Positions 7,991-17,049 of a stretch of DNA of 63,742 nucleotides are shown here, in pieces (positions within the stretch are counted from its first letter, which is position 1; every line of letters begins with the position of its first letter). A program made the translations under genes and the position numbers. Below the pieces are notes generated by a model. That model saw nothing but the letters and a program-made list of their open reading frames with translations. It had not been told where the DNA came from and searched no databases. Source of the stretch: UBA2357 sp041916775 (GTDB taxonomy: Bacteria > Pseudomonadota > Gammaproteobacteria > Burkholderiales > Rhodocyclaceae); assembly GCA_041916775.1 (NCBI GenBank), contig JAYRYZ010000030.1, forward strand, positions 1-63,742, read 5' to 3'.

Positions 7991-9661
7991 TTGTCAGCAA
8001 TCAGATTTGTCCTTGCAGGCCTTTTTTTGCTGGCCCCCGCCGCCGGCGCAATCGCGCAGACATCGGCCCCCACCCCCACTCCGAACTCTCTCACGACGCA
8101 GGGTAGCGTGGACGCACTACAGGCGCAGCTTGCGCGGCTGGCTGACGGTCAGCGCGACCTCTACCCACAGATCACCGCGGCAGACGTGCGCAGCTTCTAC
8201 GAGCAGGTGGGAGGAAAAGCCGTCTGGCAGGAGGACGGTAGGCTTTCAGCGCTCATCACACAACTCGAACTGATGATCGACGATGGCCTGCGACCCGAGG
8301 ACTACGCAGTCGAGCACCTGCTGCAGAGTCTTGCTCAAGGCGGCACTGGAGCAGGCCAGCCCGAGGCCGCGATCTGTGACGAGTTACTCGCGACACGCGC
8401 CTATCTGCTCGCACTTGCGCATCTCCATCGCGGCAAGCTCGACCCGGCCTCGGTCGAGTCACACTGGAGCGCGGACAAGCGCCCGGCGCCGGATCTCTCC
8501 GCGATCCTGAAGCTCGCGGCAGAAAACGTCGCCGAACCAGGCAAGGCCTTTGCAGCCGCACGCCCGGCTTCGCCCATCTACGCCGCGCTGAGCAAGGCCT
8601 ATGTGACGATGCGCGACAAGGCCCCCGAGACCACTTGGCCCGTCGTGCCGGCCGGACCGTCGTTGCGCCCCGGAGACACGGATGCACGTGTGACCGCCGT
8701 GCGTGCCCGCTTGCTCGCAGCCGGATTCAAGAAGGTCGCCGCCAAGGAGGGCGCGGAGGCCACCATGGATGACGCACTGGTCGAAGCGGTGAAGCAATTC
8801 CAGAGGACTCATGGGCTGGAGGCCGATGGCATCGTCGGGCGTAGCACGCTGGCCGCGCTGAATGTGACGATGGCCGAGCGGGCCGAGCAACTGCGCGCCA
8901 ACCTCGAACGCCAGCGCTGGTTCAACACCCCCCTCCCCGACCGATTGGTGCAGGTTGACGTGGCGGGCGCGCAGATCCGCTACTTCAACGCCGGCAAAAT
9001 GGTCTGGGAAGGTCGCAGCCAGGTCGGCCGGCCGACCCGCCCCACACCGCTGTTGCAGTCGCAGATCACCCACTTCACCTTCAACCCGACGTGGACGGTG
9101 CCGCCCACGATCCTGCGCCAGGACAAGCTGCCCGAGATCCGCGCGGACATCGGCTTCATCGAGCGAAACCGCTTCCGCGTGTTCGACCCCGAGGGTAACG
9201 AACTGGTCCCGGAGGAGATCGATTGGAGCGCACCGGGCAATATCTCGCTGCGCCAGGAGGCCGGCCCGGGCAACGCGCTCGGCCAGGTCGCGATCCGCTT
9301 CCCCAACCCGTTCTCCGTGTACCTGCACGACACGCCCAGCAAGGGCCTGTTCGCACGCGACCGGCGCGCCACCAGCTCGGGATGTGTAAGGGTGGAGAAC
9401 GCGATGACGCTGGTCGAGCATCTCCTCGCCGATGCCGGGGACATGGACGCGAAGCGCGCCCGCGAGCTGCTCGACAGCGGCCGCACCCGCAGGGTCAATC
9501 TCGTCACGCCGGTGCCGGTGCAGCTCACCTATTCGACAATCGGGTCGAGCGAAAGCGGGGAACTCACCTACCGTCCGGATATCTATGGTCACGACCAGCG
9601 CGTCACGAAGGCCTTGTCGAAGCCTATCGTGCTCGCCGGCGACGGCAGCGCCTGCAAGTAG
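7991..9661 (+). CDS. L,D-transpeptidase, YcbB/LdtD type
   Basis: This 556-residue exported enzyme forms L,D-crosslinks in peptidoglycan. It has a signal peptide (to about residue 22), a scaffold region, a PG_binding_1 domain (residues about 228-293, VKQFQRTHGLEADGIVGRST) and a YkuD catalytic domain with HDTPSKGLFARDRRATSSGC followed by VRVE, the SxGCxR active-site motif. The start is TTG at 7991. The only nearby in-frame ATG (7937) is followed by a stop, and a GAG-containing purine stretch precedes the TTG. Length and domain order fit LdtD-type enzymes. Confidence 0.88.
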   Translation: MSAIRFVLAGLFLLAPAAGAIAQTSAPTPTPNSLTTQGSVDALQAQLARLADGQRDLYPQITAADVRSFYEQVGGKAVWQEDGRLSALITQLELMIDDGLRPEDYAVEHLLQSLAQGGTGAGQPEAAICDELLATRAYLLALAHLHRGKLDPASVESHWSADKRPAPDLSAILKLAAENVAEPGKAFAAARPASPIYAALSKAYVTMRDKAPETTWPVVPAGPSLRPGDTDARVTAVRARLLAAGFKKVAAKEGAEATMDDALVEAVKQFQRTHGLEADGIVGRSTLAALNVTMAERAEQLRANLERQRWFNTPLPDRLVQVDVAGAQIRYFNAGKMVWEGRSQVGRPTRPTPLLQSQITHFTFNPTWTVPPTILRQDKLPEIRADIGFIERNRFRVFDPEGNELVPEEIDWSAPGNISLRQEAGPGNALGQVAIRFPNPFSVYLHDTPSKGLFARDRRATSSGCVRVENAMTLVEHLLADAGDMDAKRARELLDSGRTRRVNLVTPVPVQLTYSTIGSSESGELTYRPDIYGHDQRVTKALSKPIVLAGDGSACK

Positions 9662-9794
9662 TCTCTCCTCGACCGGCCCCCTCACGTCCCTCGCAACCGT
9701 GACGGGGCTGTCGACACCACCGCCCACCGCCGTCTGAAGCGCGTCACATGCGCTCGCGGCCGGTGACGACAACTTTCCGCCCGGAGCCTCGCGC

Positions 9795-10616
9795 ATGGAT
9801 CCCATCGCCCTGATCACCCGCCCCGACTTCGTCGACGCATTCGTCATTCCCTGGAGCCTGCGCATCATCACCGCGATCGCAATCTGGCTGATCGGCCAGT
9901 GGGTCGCAAACCGCATCACCCGCCTCGTCCGCCGCGGCATGGAGCGTGCGGCGATCGACATCACGCTGGTGCGTTTCCTCGGAAACATCATCCATACCGC
10001 TCTGCTGGTGGTGATCATCATCGCCGCGCTGGACCACCTCGGCGTCCCGACCACATCGATGCTTGCGGTGTTCGGTGCGGCTGGCCTTGCGATCGGCCTC
10101 GCCCTGCGCGACTCGCTCGCCAACTTCGCCTCCGGCATCATGCTCATCCTGTTCCGCCCCTTCCGCGTCGGCGATTTCGTCGAGGCCGGCAGCGTGAGCG
10201 GTTCGGTGGAGGAGATCCGCATCTTCTCCACCATGGTCCGCACCGCGGACAACCGCGTCATCATCGTCCCCAACGGCCAGATCGCCAACGCAGCCATCAT
10301 CAACCACAGCGCCCTCCCCACGCGCCGCATCGACCTCGTCATCGGCGTGAGCTATGAAGACCGGCTGGACCACGTCAGGGCCGTGCTGGAGCGGATCATC
10401 GCGGCGGAGCCCCGCATCCTCGCCGATCCGGCCCCGCAGATCGTGGTGGGCGAGTTGGCGGAGAGCAGCGTCAACGTCTTCGTGCGGCCATGGGTGAACA
10501 CCGGCGACTTCTGGCCGGTGCGCTTCGATCTGCTCGAAACCATCAAGCGCACCTTCGACGAGGAAGGCATCACCATCCCCTTCCCGCAGCGCCAGGTGAT
10601 CATGCGGCAGGGGTAA
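9795..10616 (+). CDS. Small-conductance mechanosensitive channel, MscS family
   Basis: This 273-residue inner-membrane protein releases solutes under osmotic downshock. It has three N-terminal membrane helices. The pore helix and beta domain are clear: GLALRDSLANFASGIMLILF, RPFRVGDFVEAGSVSG and NRVIIVPNGQIANAAIINH. Length is close to that of E. coli MscS (about 286). A GGAG site stands before the ATG. It has its own transcription unit next to the L,D-transpeptidase gene, consistent with an envelope-stress neighbourhood. Confidence 0.92.
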   Translation: MDPIALITRPDFVDAFVIPWSLRIITAIAIWLIGQWVANRITRLVRRGMERAAIDITLVRFLGNIIHTALLVVIIIAALDHLGVPTTSMLAVFGAAGLAIGLALRDSLANFASGIMLILFRPFRVGDFVEAGSVSGSVEEIRIFSTMVRTADNRVIIVPNGQIANAAIINHSALPTRRIDLVIGVSYEDRLDHVRAVLERIIAAEPRILADPAPQIVVGELAESSVNVFVRPWVNTGDFWPVRFDLLETIKRTFDEEGITIPFPQRQVIMRQG

Positions 10617-10641
10617 TCCGTAGCCACCGCATCCGGCAGGG

Positions 10642-10675
10642 GTGTCACCGGGCTGAAACATCGGCTGCATAGACT
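10642..10675 (+). promoter_or_regulatory. Candidate Pho box and -10 element upstream of phoX
   Basis: Two 7-nt half sites in the PhoB arrangement, GTGTCAC (10642-10648) and CTGAAAC (10653-10659), are separated by 4 nt. Each matches the CTGTCAY consensus at most positions. A -10-like TAGACT (10670-10675) follows 10 nt later. This spacing is typical of PhoB-activated promoters. The matches are imperfect. Confidence 0.35.
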
Positions 10676-10707
10676 CCGGGCTTTATCACCGCACGCGGAG
10701 CTTCAGC

Positions 10708-12672
10708 ATGAACAAGTCCTGTCAGATCGATCCCGATGACCTGCCGACCAACACCTCGGACAATGAACATTTCCAGACCGTCGTGGAGCATGCGGTCAGT
10801 CGTCGCGGCTTTCTGAAGTCCGGTCTCGGTCTTTCGGCTGCAGCCTTCCTTGCCGGGCCGCTCGCTGCGTGTGGCGGTGGTTCGAGCAAGAGCACCGACG
10901 ACGCCACCCCGCCGCCCGCCTCGCTGCTGGGCTTCACCGCAATCCCCACCTCCACCGCGGATGCGGTGACGATCGCTGCGGGCTATACCGCCAGCGTGCT
11001 CGCCCCGTGGGGTGCGCCCTTGTTCTCCACCGGCCCGGGCTCGAGCTGGGCGGGCGACGGCAGCGACAGCGCCGCGGCGCAGGCACGCCAGATGGGCGAC
11101 AACCACGACGGCATCCATTTCTTCCCGCTCAACAACAGCAGCGCCGAAGGGCTGCTGGTGATGAACCACGAATACACCACCACCACGGGCCAAGGCACCT
11201 ACGCCTGGCTGTTCGGCGCCAACGATGCCGGGCCGATGACGCTGGAGCGCGCCGAGAAGGCGATCGCCGCGCACGGCGTGTCAGTGATCCACATCCGTCG
11301 CAACGCGAGCGGCAAGTGGGCGATCGTGCTCGACTCGACCTACAACCGCCGTATCACCGCCGCAACGCCGATGGAGCTGACCGGCCCCGCCGCCGGCCAT
11401 GCGCTGCTGAAGACCAGCGCCGACCCGAGCGGACGTGAGGTGCTGGGCACGATCAACAACTGCGGCAATGGCTGGACGCCGTGGAACACCTATCTGACCT
11501 GCGAAGAGAACTTCAACAACTACTTCGGCACAACCTCCGGTGCGGACAGCCGCAACGACGCGCAGAAGCGCTATGGACTGTCGGGCACCGCCACGAGCTA
11601 CGGCTGGGAGCAGGTGGTCGACCGCTTCGACTACGTGAAGGAACCGAACGAATCCAACCGCTTTGGCTGGATCGTCGAGATCGACCCGTTCAACCCGAAC
11701 TCGACGCCGAAGAAGCGCACCGCGCTCGGCCGCATCAAGCATGAGAACGCCGCCTATGCGCTGACCGCCGACAAGCGCATCGTCGTCTACATGGGCGACG
11801 ACCAGGCCAACGACTACATCTACAAGTTCGTCTCGGATGGCGTGTATCGCCAGGGTGGCGACAACTCCAGCCTGCTCGACAGCGGCAAGCTGTATGTCGC
11901 CAAGTTCAAGGACGGTGCGGTTTCGGGCGACTTCATGGGCGACGGCGAGTGGATCCTGCTCGACAAGGCCGCCAATGCCGTGCTCGCCGCCGACAGCCGC
12001 TTCGCCGACCAGGCAGAGGTGCTGATCAACACCCGGCTCGCCGCCGACGCCGTGGGTGCCACCAAGATGGACCGCCCGGAGTGGGTGACGGTGCATCCCA
12101 CCTCCGGCGAGGTGTATGTGACCCTCACCAACAACTCCGGCCGCAGCGCGGTCGACGAGGCCAATCCGCGCGCCGCCAACCGCTACGGCCAGATCGTGCG
12201 CTGGCGTGAGGCCGGCGGCAACCCCGCGGCCACCACCTTCGAGTGGGATATCTTCGTGCTCGCAGGCAACCCGGTGAAGTACACCGACCGCACCGACCTC
12301 AAGTCGGGCTCCGCCAACGTCACCGCCGACAACACCTTCAACAGCCCCGACGGCCTCGGCTTCGATGCCTTCGGCCGTCTGTGGATCCAGACCGACGGCA
12401 ACTACAGCAACGCCGGCGAGTACGAGGGCCAGGGCAACAACCAGATGCTGTGCGCCGACCCGGTGAGCAAGGAGATCCGCCGCTTCTTCGTGGGACCGAA
12501 GGAGTGCGAGGTGACCGGCCTGACCTTCACCCCCGACGGCAAGACGATGTTCATCAACATCCAGCATCCGGGCGAAGACGGCGACAGCCACTGGCCCGAC
12601 GGCGGCACCGCGCTGCCGCGCTCGGCCACCATCGTCATCACCAAGGACGACGGCGGCATCATCGGCAGCTGA
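10708..12672 (+). CDS. phoX: PhoX-type alkaline phosphatase (DUF839), Tat-exported lipoprotein
   Basis: This 654-residue protein matches the PhoX family, calcium- and iron-dependent phosphatases that release phosphate from organic esters. The N-terminus has a twin-arginine signal (SRRGFLKSGLGL) followed by a lipobox-like LAAC and a Gly/Ser run, so it is probably Tat-exported and lipidated. Family sequence includes TCEENFNNYFG, GWIVEIDPF, IVVYMGDDQANDYIYKFV and NSPDGLGFDAFGRLWIQTDG. A GGAG site precedes the ATG. A possible Pho box lies about 50 bp upstream, which would fit phosphate-starvation control. A strong hairpin follows the stop. Confidence 0.88.
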   Translation: MNKSCQIDPDDLPTNTSDNEHFQTVVEHAVSRRGFLKSGLGLSAAAFLAGPLAACGGGSSKSTDDATPPPASLLGFTAIPTSTADAVTIAAGYTASVLAPWGAPLFSTGPGSSWAGDGSDSAAAQARQMGDNHDGIHFFPLNNSSAEGLLVMNHEYTTTTGQGTYAWLFGANDAGPMTLERAEKAIAAHGVSVIHIRRNASGKWAIVLDSTYNRRITAATPMELTGPAAGHALLKTSADPSGREVLGTINNCGNGWTPWNTYLTCEENFNNYFGTTSGADSRNDAQKRYGLSGTATSYGWEQVVDRFDYVKEPNESNRFGWIVEIDPFNPNSTPKKRTALGRIKHENAAYALTADKRIVVYMGDDQANDYIYKFVSDGVYRQGGDNSSLLDSGKLYVAKFKDGAVSGDFMGDGEWILLDKAANAVLAADSRFADQAEVLINTRLAADAVGATKMDRPEWVTVHPTSGEVYVTLTNNSGRSAVDEANPRAANRYGQIVRWREAGGNPAATTFEWDIFVLAGNPVKYTDRTDLKSGSANVTADNTFNSPDGLGFDAFGRLWIQTDGNYSNAGEYEGQGNNQMLCADPVSKEIRRFFVGPKECEVTGLTFTPDGKTMFINIQHPGEDGDSHWPDGGTALPRSATIVITKDDGGIIGS

Positions 12673-12681
12673 TGTCGATCG

Positions 12682-12705
12682 CGCCGCACCCTCCGGGGTG
12701 CGGCG
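12682..12705 (+). terminator. Strong hairpin after phoX
   Basis: A perfect 10-bp stem (CGCCGCACCC/GGGTGCGGCG) with a 4-nt loop starts 10 bp after the phoX stop. There is no T run, so termination may be inefficient or the hairpin may protect the mRNA 3' end. Confidence 0.5.
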
Positions 12706-12887
12706 TACGCCGTCGCCGGGGCTGTGTGGCGCGCCAAGTACATCCCCGGCTGCAACGTGCATGGTCCCCGCCGGTTGCGGACCGGCATCTCGCACGGATT
12801 GGCATCTCCCGCATCCACGGCGGTGTGAAGTAGTAATATGCGGCCTCACGTTATGCCCCGCCCGCCTCCCTCGATGCCCGCAACCTG

Positions 12888-13412
12888 ATGTCCGCCTTCA
12901 GATTCCCCCTGCGCAGTGCCCGCCTTCCGACCGCCCTTGCCTGGCTGCTGACGCTGTGTTTCGCCGCCTGGGTCGTCTCCGACCTGGTGCTGCGCTTCAT
13001 CACCCCGGCCGGTGTCTCGGCGCAGCCCGCCGCGATCACCGACCCGCGCGTCGCTGCGCAGCGCCTCGCGACACGCTCGCCGATGGCCTCGGATGGGGCA
13101 TTGACCCAGGCGCCTGCCGATGCGCCGCGCATCGCGCAGGGCTTCGAGCTCGTCGGCGTCGCCACCGGCTTCGGCAACGATCCCGGCTTCGCACTGATCA
13201 AGCCGTCGGGCGGCACGGTACGCGCGCACCTCGTCGGCGACGAGATCGCGCCCGGCGTGCGCCTCGTCGGTCTGCAGGCCCAGCAAGTCGAGATCGACCG
13301 TGGCGGCATTCGCGAAACCGTGCGCCTGTTCCGTCAGTCATCCGCCGGCATGCCCGCACCCGTCGCGGGCAGCGCGAACCCGGCCGTGCCCGCTCCGGCC
13401 AATCTGAGATAA
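12888..13412 (+). CDS. gspC: Type II secretion inner-membrane protein GspC (short form)
   Basis: This 174-residue protein opens the gsp operon. It has a cytoplasmic stub, one membrane helix (residues about 12-35, LAWLLTLCFAAWVVSDLVL) and a periplasmic HR domain (FELVGVATGFGNDPGFALIK, then LVGDEIAPGVRLVGL). GspC links the inner-membrane platform to the GspD secretin through the HR domain. The PDZ or coiled-coil domain found at the C-terminus of long GspC proteins is missing; short forms are known in several proteobacteria. gspD begins 8 bp downstream. Confidence 0.82.
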   Translation: MSAFRFPLRSARLPTALAWLLTLCFAAWVVSDLVLRFITPAGVSAQPAAITDPRVAAQRLATRSPMASDGALTQAPADAPRIAQGFELVGVATGFGNDPGFALIKPSGGTVRAHLVGDEIAPGVRLVGLQAQQVEIDRGGIRETVRLFRQSSAGMPAPVAGSANPAVPAPANLR

Positions 13413-13420
13413 TCGCCCGC

Positions 13421-15580
13421 ATGAAACCCTTTGCCCGCACCCGTCGCGCGTTGGCCGCCATCGCCTTGCTCGGCCTCAGCCACCTCGCCGCTGCCGAAGA
13501 ACCGGTGTCGCTGAACTTCGCCAACGCCGAGATCACCTCGGTCATCGAAGCGATTGGCCGCATCTCCGGCAAGAACTTCCTGATCGACCCACGCGTGAAG
13601 GGCACGCTCAACATCGTCACCAACACCCCGGTATCTCGCGATCTCTCCTACCAGATCCTGCTCTCCGCACTGCGCCTGCAGGGCTTCACCGCGGTGGAGG
13701 GCCCGGGCGTGGTGAAGATCCTGCCCGAGGCCGACGCCAAGCTGCACGGTGTTCCGGTGGGCAAGGGCACCCGCGCGGCGAATGGCGACAACCTCGTCAC
13801 CCAGGTGTTCGCGATGCGCAACGAATCCGCCGCGCAGATGCTGGCCGTGGTCCGGCCGCTGGTGTCACCCAACAACACCGTCACCGCGTTCCCGTCGAAC
13901 AACGTGCTGGTGGTCACCGACTACGCCGAGAACATCAACCGCATCGCACGCATCATCGAATCCGTGGATGTGCCGCAGGGCGACGTCACCGTGATCGCAC
14001 TGCAACATGCGGTGGCGGTGGATCTCGCGAACACCGTCAGCAAGCTCATGGCCGATGGCGGCAGCCCCGGCCAGGCCGCAGCGGGCGATCCTTCGCAGCG
14101 CGTGCAGGTGATCCCCGATCCGCACACCAACAGCCTGCTGGTGCGCTCCGACAACCCCTCGCGCATCAGCGCGATCCGCCAGCTCGTCGCCTCGCTGGAT
14201 CGGCCCGGCGCGGGCGGCAACATCCACGTCGTGTATCTGCGCAACGCCGAGGCGACCAAGGTCGCTCAGACGCTCAACGCCGCGCTCGCCGGCGGCGAAG
14301 GCGGCAACCCGGCGCTCGCAGGCCTTGCCCGGACAACGACCACCGCCCTCAACAGCGCATCGAACACCAGCAGTAACAGCACGAGCACGACCTCTGCCGG
14401 CGGCGCGAACAGCGACGGCCGCAGCGTCACCGGCGTGAGCACCGAATCCGCAGCTCCCCTCGCGAGCGGCGGCATGGTGCAGGCCGATCCGGTGAACAAC
14501 GCGCTGATCATCGTCGCGCCGGATGCGATCTACCGCAACCTGCGCAACGTCATCGACAAGCTCGACCGGCGCCGCGCCCAGGTCTTCATCGAGGCGCTGA
14601 TCGCCGAGGTGTCGTCCGACCGTGCAGCCGAGTTCGGCATCCAGTGGCAGAGCACCAACATCCCGGAAGGCGGCGGCTCCGGCGCCTTCGGCGGCACCAA
14701 CTTCGGCGGCGCCGGCCAGAACATCATCGGCGCGGCGGGCAACCTGAGTTCGGTCGGCAAGGGGATGAACCTGCTCATCGGGGCCGGCACGGTGAAGATC
14801 CCGATCGGTGGCGAGATGGTGGAGATCTTCAACCTCGGCCTGCTCGCGCGCTTCCTCGAAACCGACAGCCGCACCAACATCCTGTCCACTCCGACGCTGG
14901 TCACGCTCGACAACGAGCCGGCCAAGATCGTCGTCGGCCGCAACCTGCCCTTCGTCACCGGCCAATACACCAACACCGGCAGCGGCAGCTCGGTGGCAAA
15001 CCCCTTCCAGACCATCGAACGACGCGACGTCGGCCTCACCCTCGAGGTACGGCCGCAGATCTCCGAGGGCGGCGCGATCAAGCTCGACATCTACCAGGAA
15101 GCCTCGTCGGTGCTGCCCACGGTGGACGAATCGCTCGGCCCCACCACCAACAAGCGCTCGATCAAGTCCACTGTGCTGATCGACGACGGCGCGATCATCG
15201 CGCTCGGCGGCCTGGTCGAGGACAGCCTCGCCTCCGGCGAGGAGAAGGTGCCACTGCTCGGCGATATCCCGATCGCCGGCGCACTGTTCCGTTACGACAG
15301 CCGCAAGCGCGCCAAGACCAACCTGGTGGTATTCCTGAGACCGGTGATCCTGCGCGACCAGGAGAGCTACACCAACCTCACCCAGTCGCGTTATGAGTAC
15401 GTGATCGGTCAGCAGGCCTCGATGTCCGAATCCATCCGCAAGCTGCGCAAGGAGCCGGATGCCCCAAGCCTGCCGCCGCTCGCGCCGGGCAGCCTCACCA
15501 GCGAGGCCGACAGCCAGGCTCCCGCGCCGGTGAGCGAGGCCAGCATCGCGCGCGTCGCCAACGGCCAGTTTGCCCAATGA
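13421..15580 (+). CDS. gspD: Type II secretion outer-membrane secretin GspD
   Basis: This 719-residue secretin forms the outer-membrane channel. It has a signal peptide (to about residue 22), an N0 domain (LNFANAEITSVIEAIGRISG), N1-N3 domains, and a secretin domain (VFIEALIAEVSSDRAAEFGI, then RTNILSTPTLVTLDNEPAKI and ALGGLVEDSLASGEEKVPLL). A Ser/Thr/Asn-rich insert (residues about 305-335) interrupts N3, as often seen in GspD. The start at 13421 is the first ATG giving a signal peptide; the longer open frame upstream overlaps gspC. The stop overlaps the gspE start by 4 bp. Confidence 0.93.
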   Translation: MKPFARTRRALAAIALLGLSHLAAAEEPVSLNFANAEITSVIEAIGRISGKNFLIDPRVKGTLNIVTNTPVSRDLSYQILLSALRLQGFTAVEGPGVVKILPEADAKLHGVPVGKGTRAANGDNLVTQVFAMRNESAAQMLAVVRPLVSPNNTVTAFPSNNVLVVTDYAENINRIARIIESVDVPQGDVTVIALQHAVAVDLANTVSKLMADGGSPGQAAAGDPSQRVQVIPDPHTNSLLVRSDNPSRISAIRQLVASLDRPGAGGNIHVVYLRNAEATKVAQTLNAALAGGEGGNPALAGLARTTTTALNSASNTSSNSTSTTSAGGANSDGRSVTGVSTESAAPLASGGMVQADPVNNALIIVAPDAIYRNLRNVIDKLDRRRAQVFIEALIAEVSSDRAAEFGIQWQSTNIPEGGGSGAFGGTNFGGAGQNIIGAAGNLSSVGKGMNLLIGAGTVKIPIGGEMVEIFNLGLLARFLETDSRTNILSTPTLVTLDNEPAKIVVGRNLPFVTGQYTNTGSGSSVANPFQTIERRDVGLTLEVRPQISEGGAIKLDIYQEASSVLPTVDESLGPTTNKRSIKSTVLIDDGAIIALGGLVEDSLASGEEKVPLLGDIPIAGALFRYDSRKRAKTNLVVFLRPVILRDQESYTNLTQSRYEYVIGQQASMSESIRKLRKEPDAPSLPPLAPGSLTSEADSQAPAPVSEASIARVANGQFAQ

Positions 15581-17043
15581 GCAGCGCCAGCCCCCTGCCC
15601 TACGGCTTCGCGAAGAAGCAGGGCGTGCTGCTGCGCGGCAGCGAAGCCGGGCTGGAGCTCGTGCTGCGCGAGGACGCCAGCGCCACCGCGCTCGCCGAGG
15701 TGCGGCGCGAATTCGGCGCCCCGGCACGCATCCAGCGTGTCGCAAGGGATGACTTCGAGGCCCAGCTCGCCGCTTGCTACGGCGGCGACGACAACACCAC
15801 CGCCGAAGTCCTCGCCGACGTCGGCCAGGATGTGGACCTCGGCCAGCTGATGACCGACCTGCCCGCGGTGGCCGACCTCCTCGAGAGCCAGGACGACGCG
15901 CCCATCATCCGCATGATCAACGCGCTGCTGTCGCAGGCGGTGCGCGAGGGCGCCTCCGACATCCACATCGAGCCCTACGAGCGCCACTCCGTGGTGCGCC
16001 TGCGCCGCGACGGCGTGCTGCGCGACATCGCCCAGCCGCACCGCGGCCTGCACGCGGCGATGGCCTCGCGCATCAAGATCATGGCGAACCTCGACATCGC
16101 CGAGAAGCGTCTGCCGCAGGACGGCCGTATCAGCCTGCGTCTGGCGGGCCGGCAAGTGGATGTGCGCGTTTCCACCTTGCCCACCACCCACGGCGAGCGC
16201 ATCGTGCTGCGCCTGCTCGACAAGGCTGCGGCCCGCCTAGGCGTCGAGACGCTGGGCATGGCCGACGACACCCGCGCCGCCTTCGCCGCGCTGCTCGCCC
16301 AGCCGCACGGCATCCTGCTCGTCACCGGCCCCACCGGCTCGGGCAAGAGCACCACGCTCTACGCCGCACTGCAGGGCATGGATGCCGGCCGGCTCAACAT
16401 CGTCACGGTCGAGGACCCGGTCGAGTACGACCTGCCCGGCGTCGGCCAGATCCAGGCCAACCCGCGCATCGGCCTCGACTTCGCCAAGGCGCTGCGCGCG
16501 ATCCTGCGCCAGGACCCGGACGTGATCATGATCGGCGAGATCCGCGACCTGGAGACCGCGCAGATCGCGGTGCAGGCAAGCCTCACCGGCCACCTCGTGC
16601 TCGCCACGCTGCACACCAACGACGCGCCCTCCGCCGTCACCCGGCTGGTGGATATGGGTGTGGAACCCTTCCTGCTCGCTTCCACGCTGCGCGGCGTACT
16701 CGCCCAGCGCCTGGTGCGGCGGCTGTGTCCGGACTGCCGCGTGCAGCGTCCTGCCGAGGCGTCCGACCGTGCGTTGCTCGGCGCCGACTGCCCGGACACG
16801 CTGTGGGTGGCGCGCGGCTGTACGCGTTGCGGCCACACCGGCTATGCCGGGCGCAGCGGCATCTACGAGCTGATGGCGAGCGACGAGACCCTCGCCCGCC
16901 TCATCCACGACGGCGCGGACGAAGCCGCGCTGCGCCGGCATGTACGCACCCGCGGCGCACGCGCGCTGCGGGACGACGGCCTGCGCCACCTCGGGAGTGG
17001 CCTCACCACCTGCGAAGAGCTGTTGCGCGCGACGAGGGACTGA
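15577..17043 (+). CDS. gspE: Type II secretion ATPase GspE
   Basis: This 488-residue cytoplasmic ATPase powers pseudopilus assembly. It has an N1E-like N-terminal domain, the Walker A loop GPTGSGKST, Asp box sequence and the Walker B region DPDVIMIGEIRD, then the His-box sequence LATLHTNDAPSA. A zinc-binding four-Cys region is present (LCPDC, later CTRCGHTGYAG), as in most GspE proteins. The start overlaps the gspD stop (ATGA), so translation is probably coupled. Confidence 0.94.
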   Translation: MSSASPLPYGFAKKQGVLLRGSEAGLELVLREDASATALAEVRREFGAPARIQRVARDDFEAQLAACYGGDDNTTAEVLADVGQDVDLGQLMTDLPAVADLLESQDDAPIIRMINALLSQAVREGASDIHIEPYERHSVVRLRRDGVLRDIAQPHRGLHAAMASRIKIMANLDIAEKRLPQDGRISLRLAGRQVDVRVSTLPTTHGERIVLRLLDKAAARLGVETLGMADDTRAAFAALLAQPHGILLVTGPTGSGKSTTLYAALQGMDAGRLNIVTVEDPVEYDLPGVGQIQANPRIGLDFAKALRAILRQDPDVIMIGEIRDLETAQIAVQASLTGHLVLATLHTNDAPSAVTRLVDMGVEPFLLASTLRGVLAQRLVRRLCPDCRVQRPAEASDRALLGADCPDTLWVARGCTRCGHTGYAGRSGIYELMASDETLARLIHDGADEAALRRHVRTRGARALRDDGLRHLGSGLTTCEELLRATRD

Positions 17044-17049
17044 CCGGGC

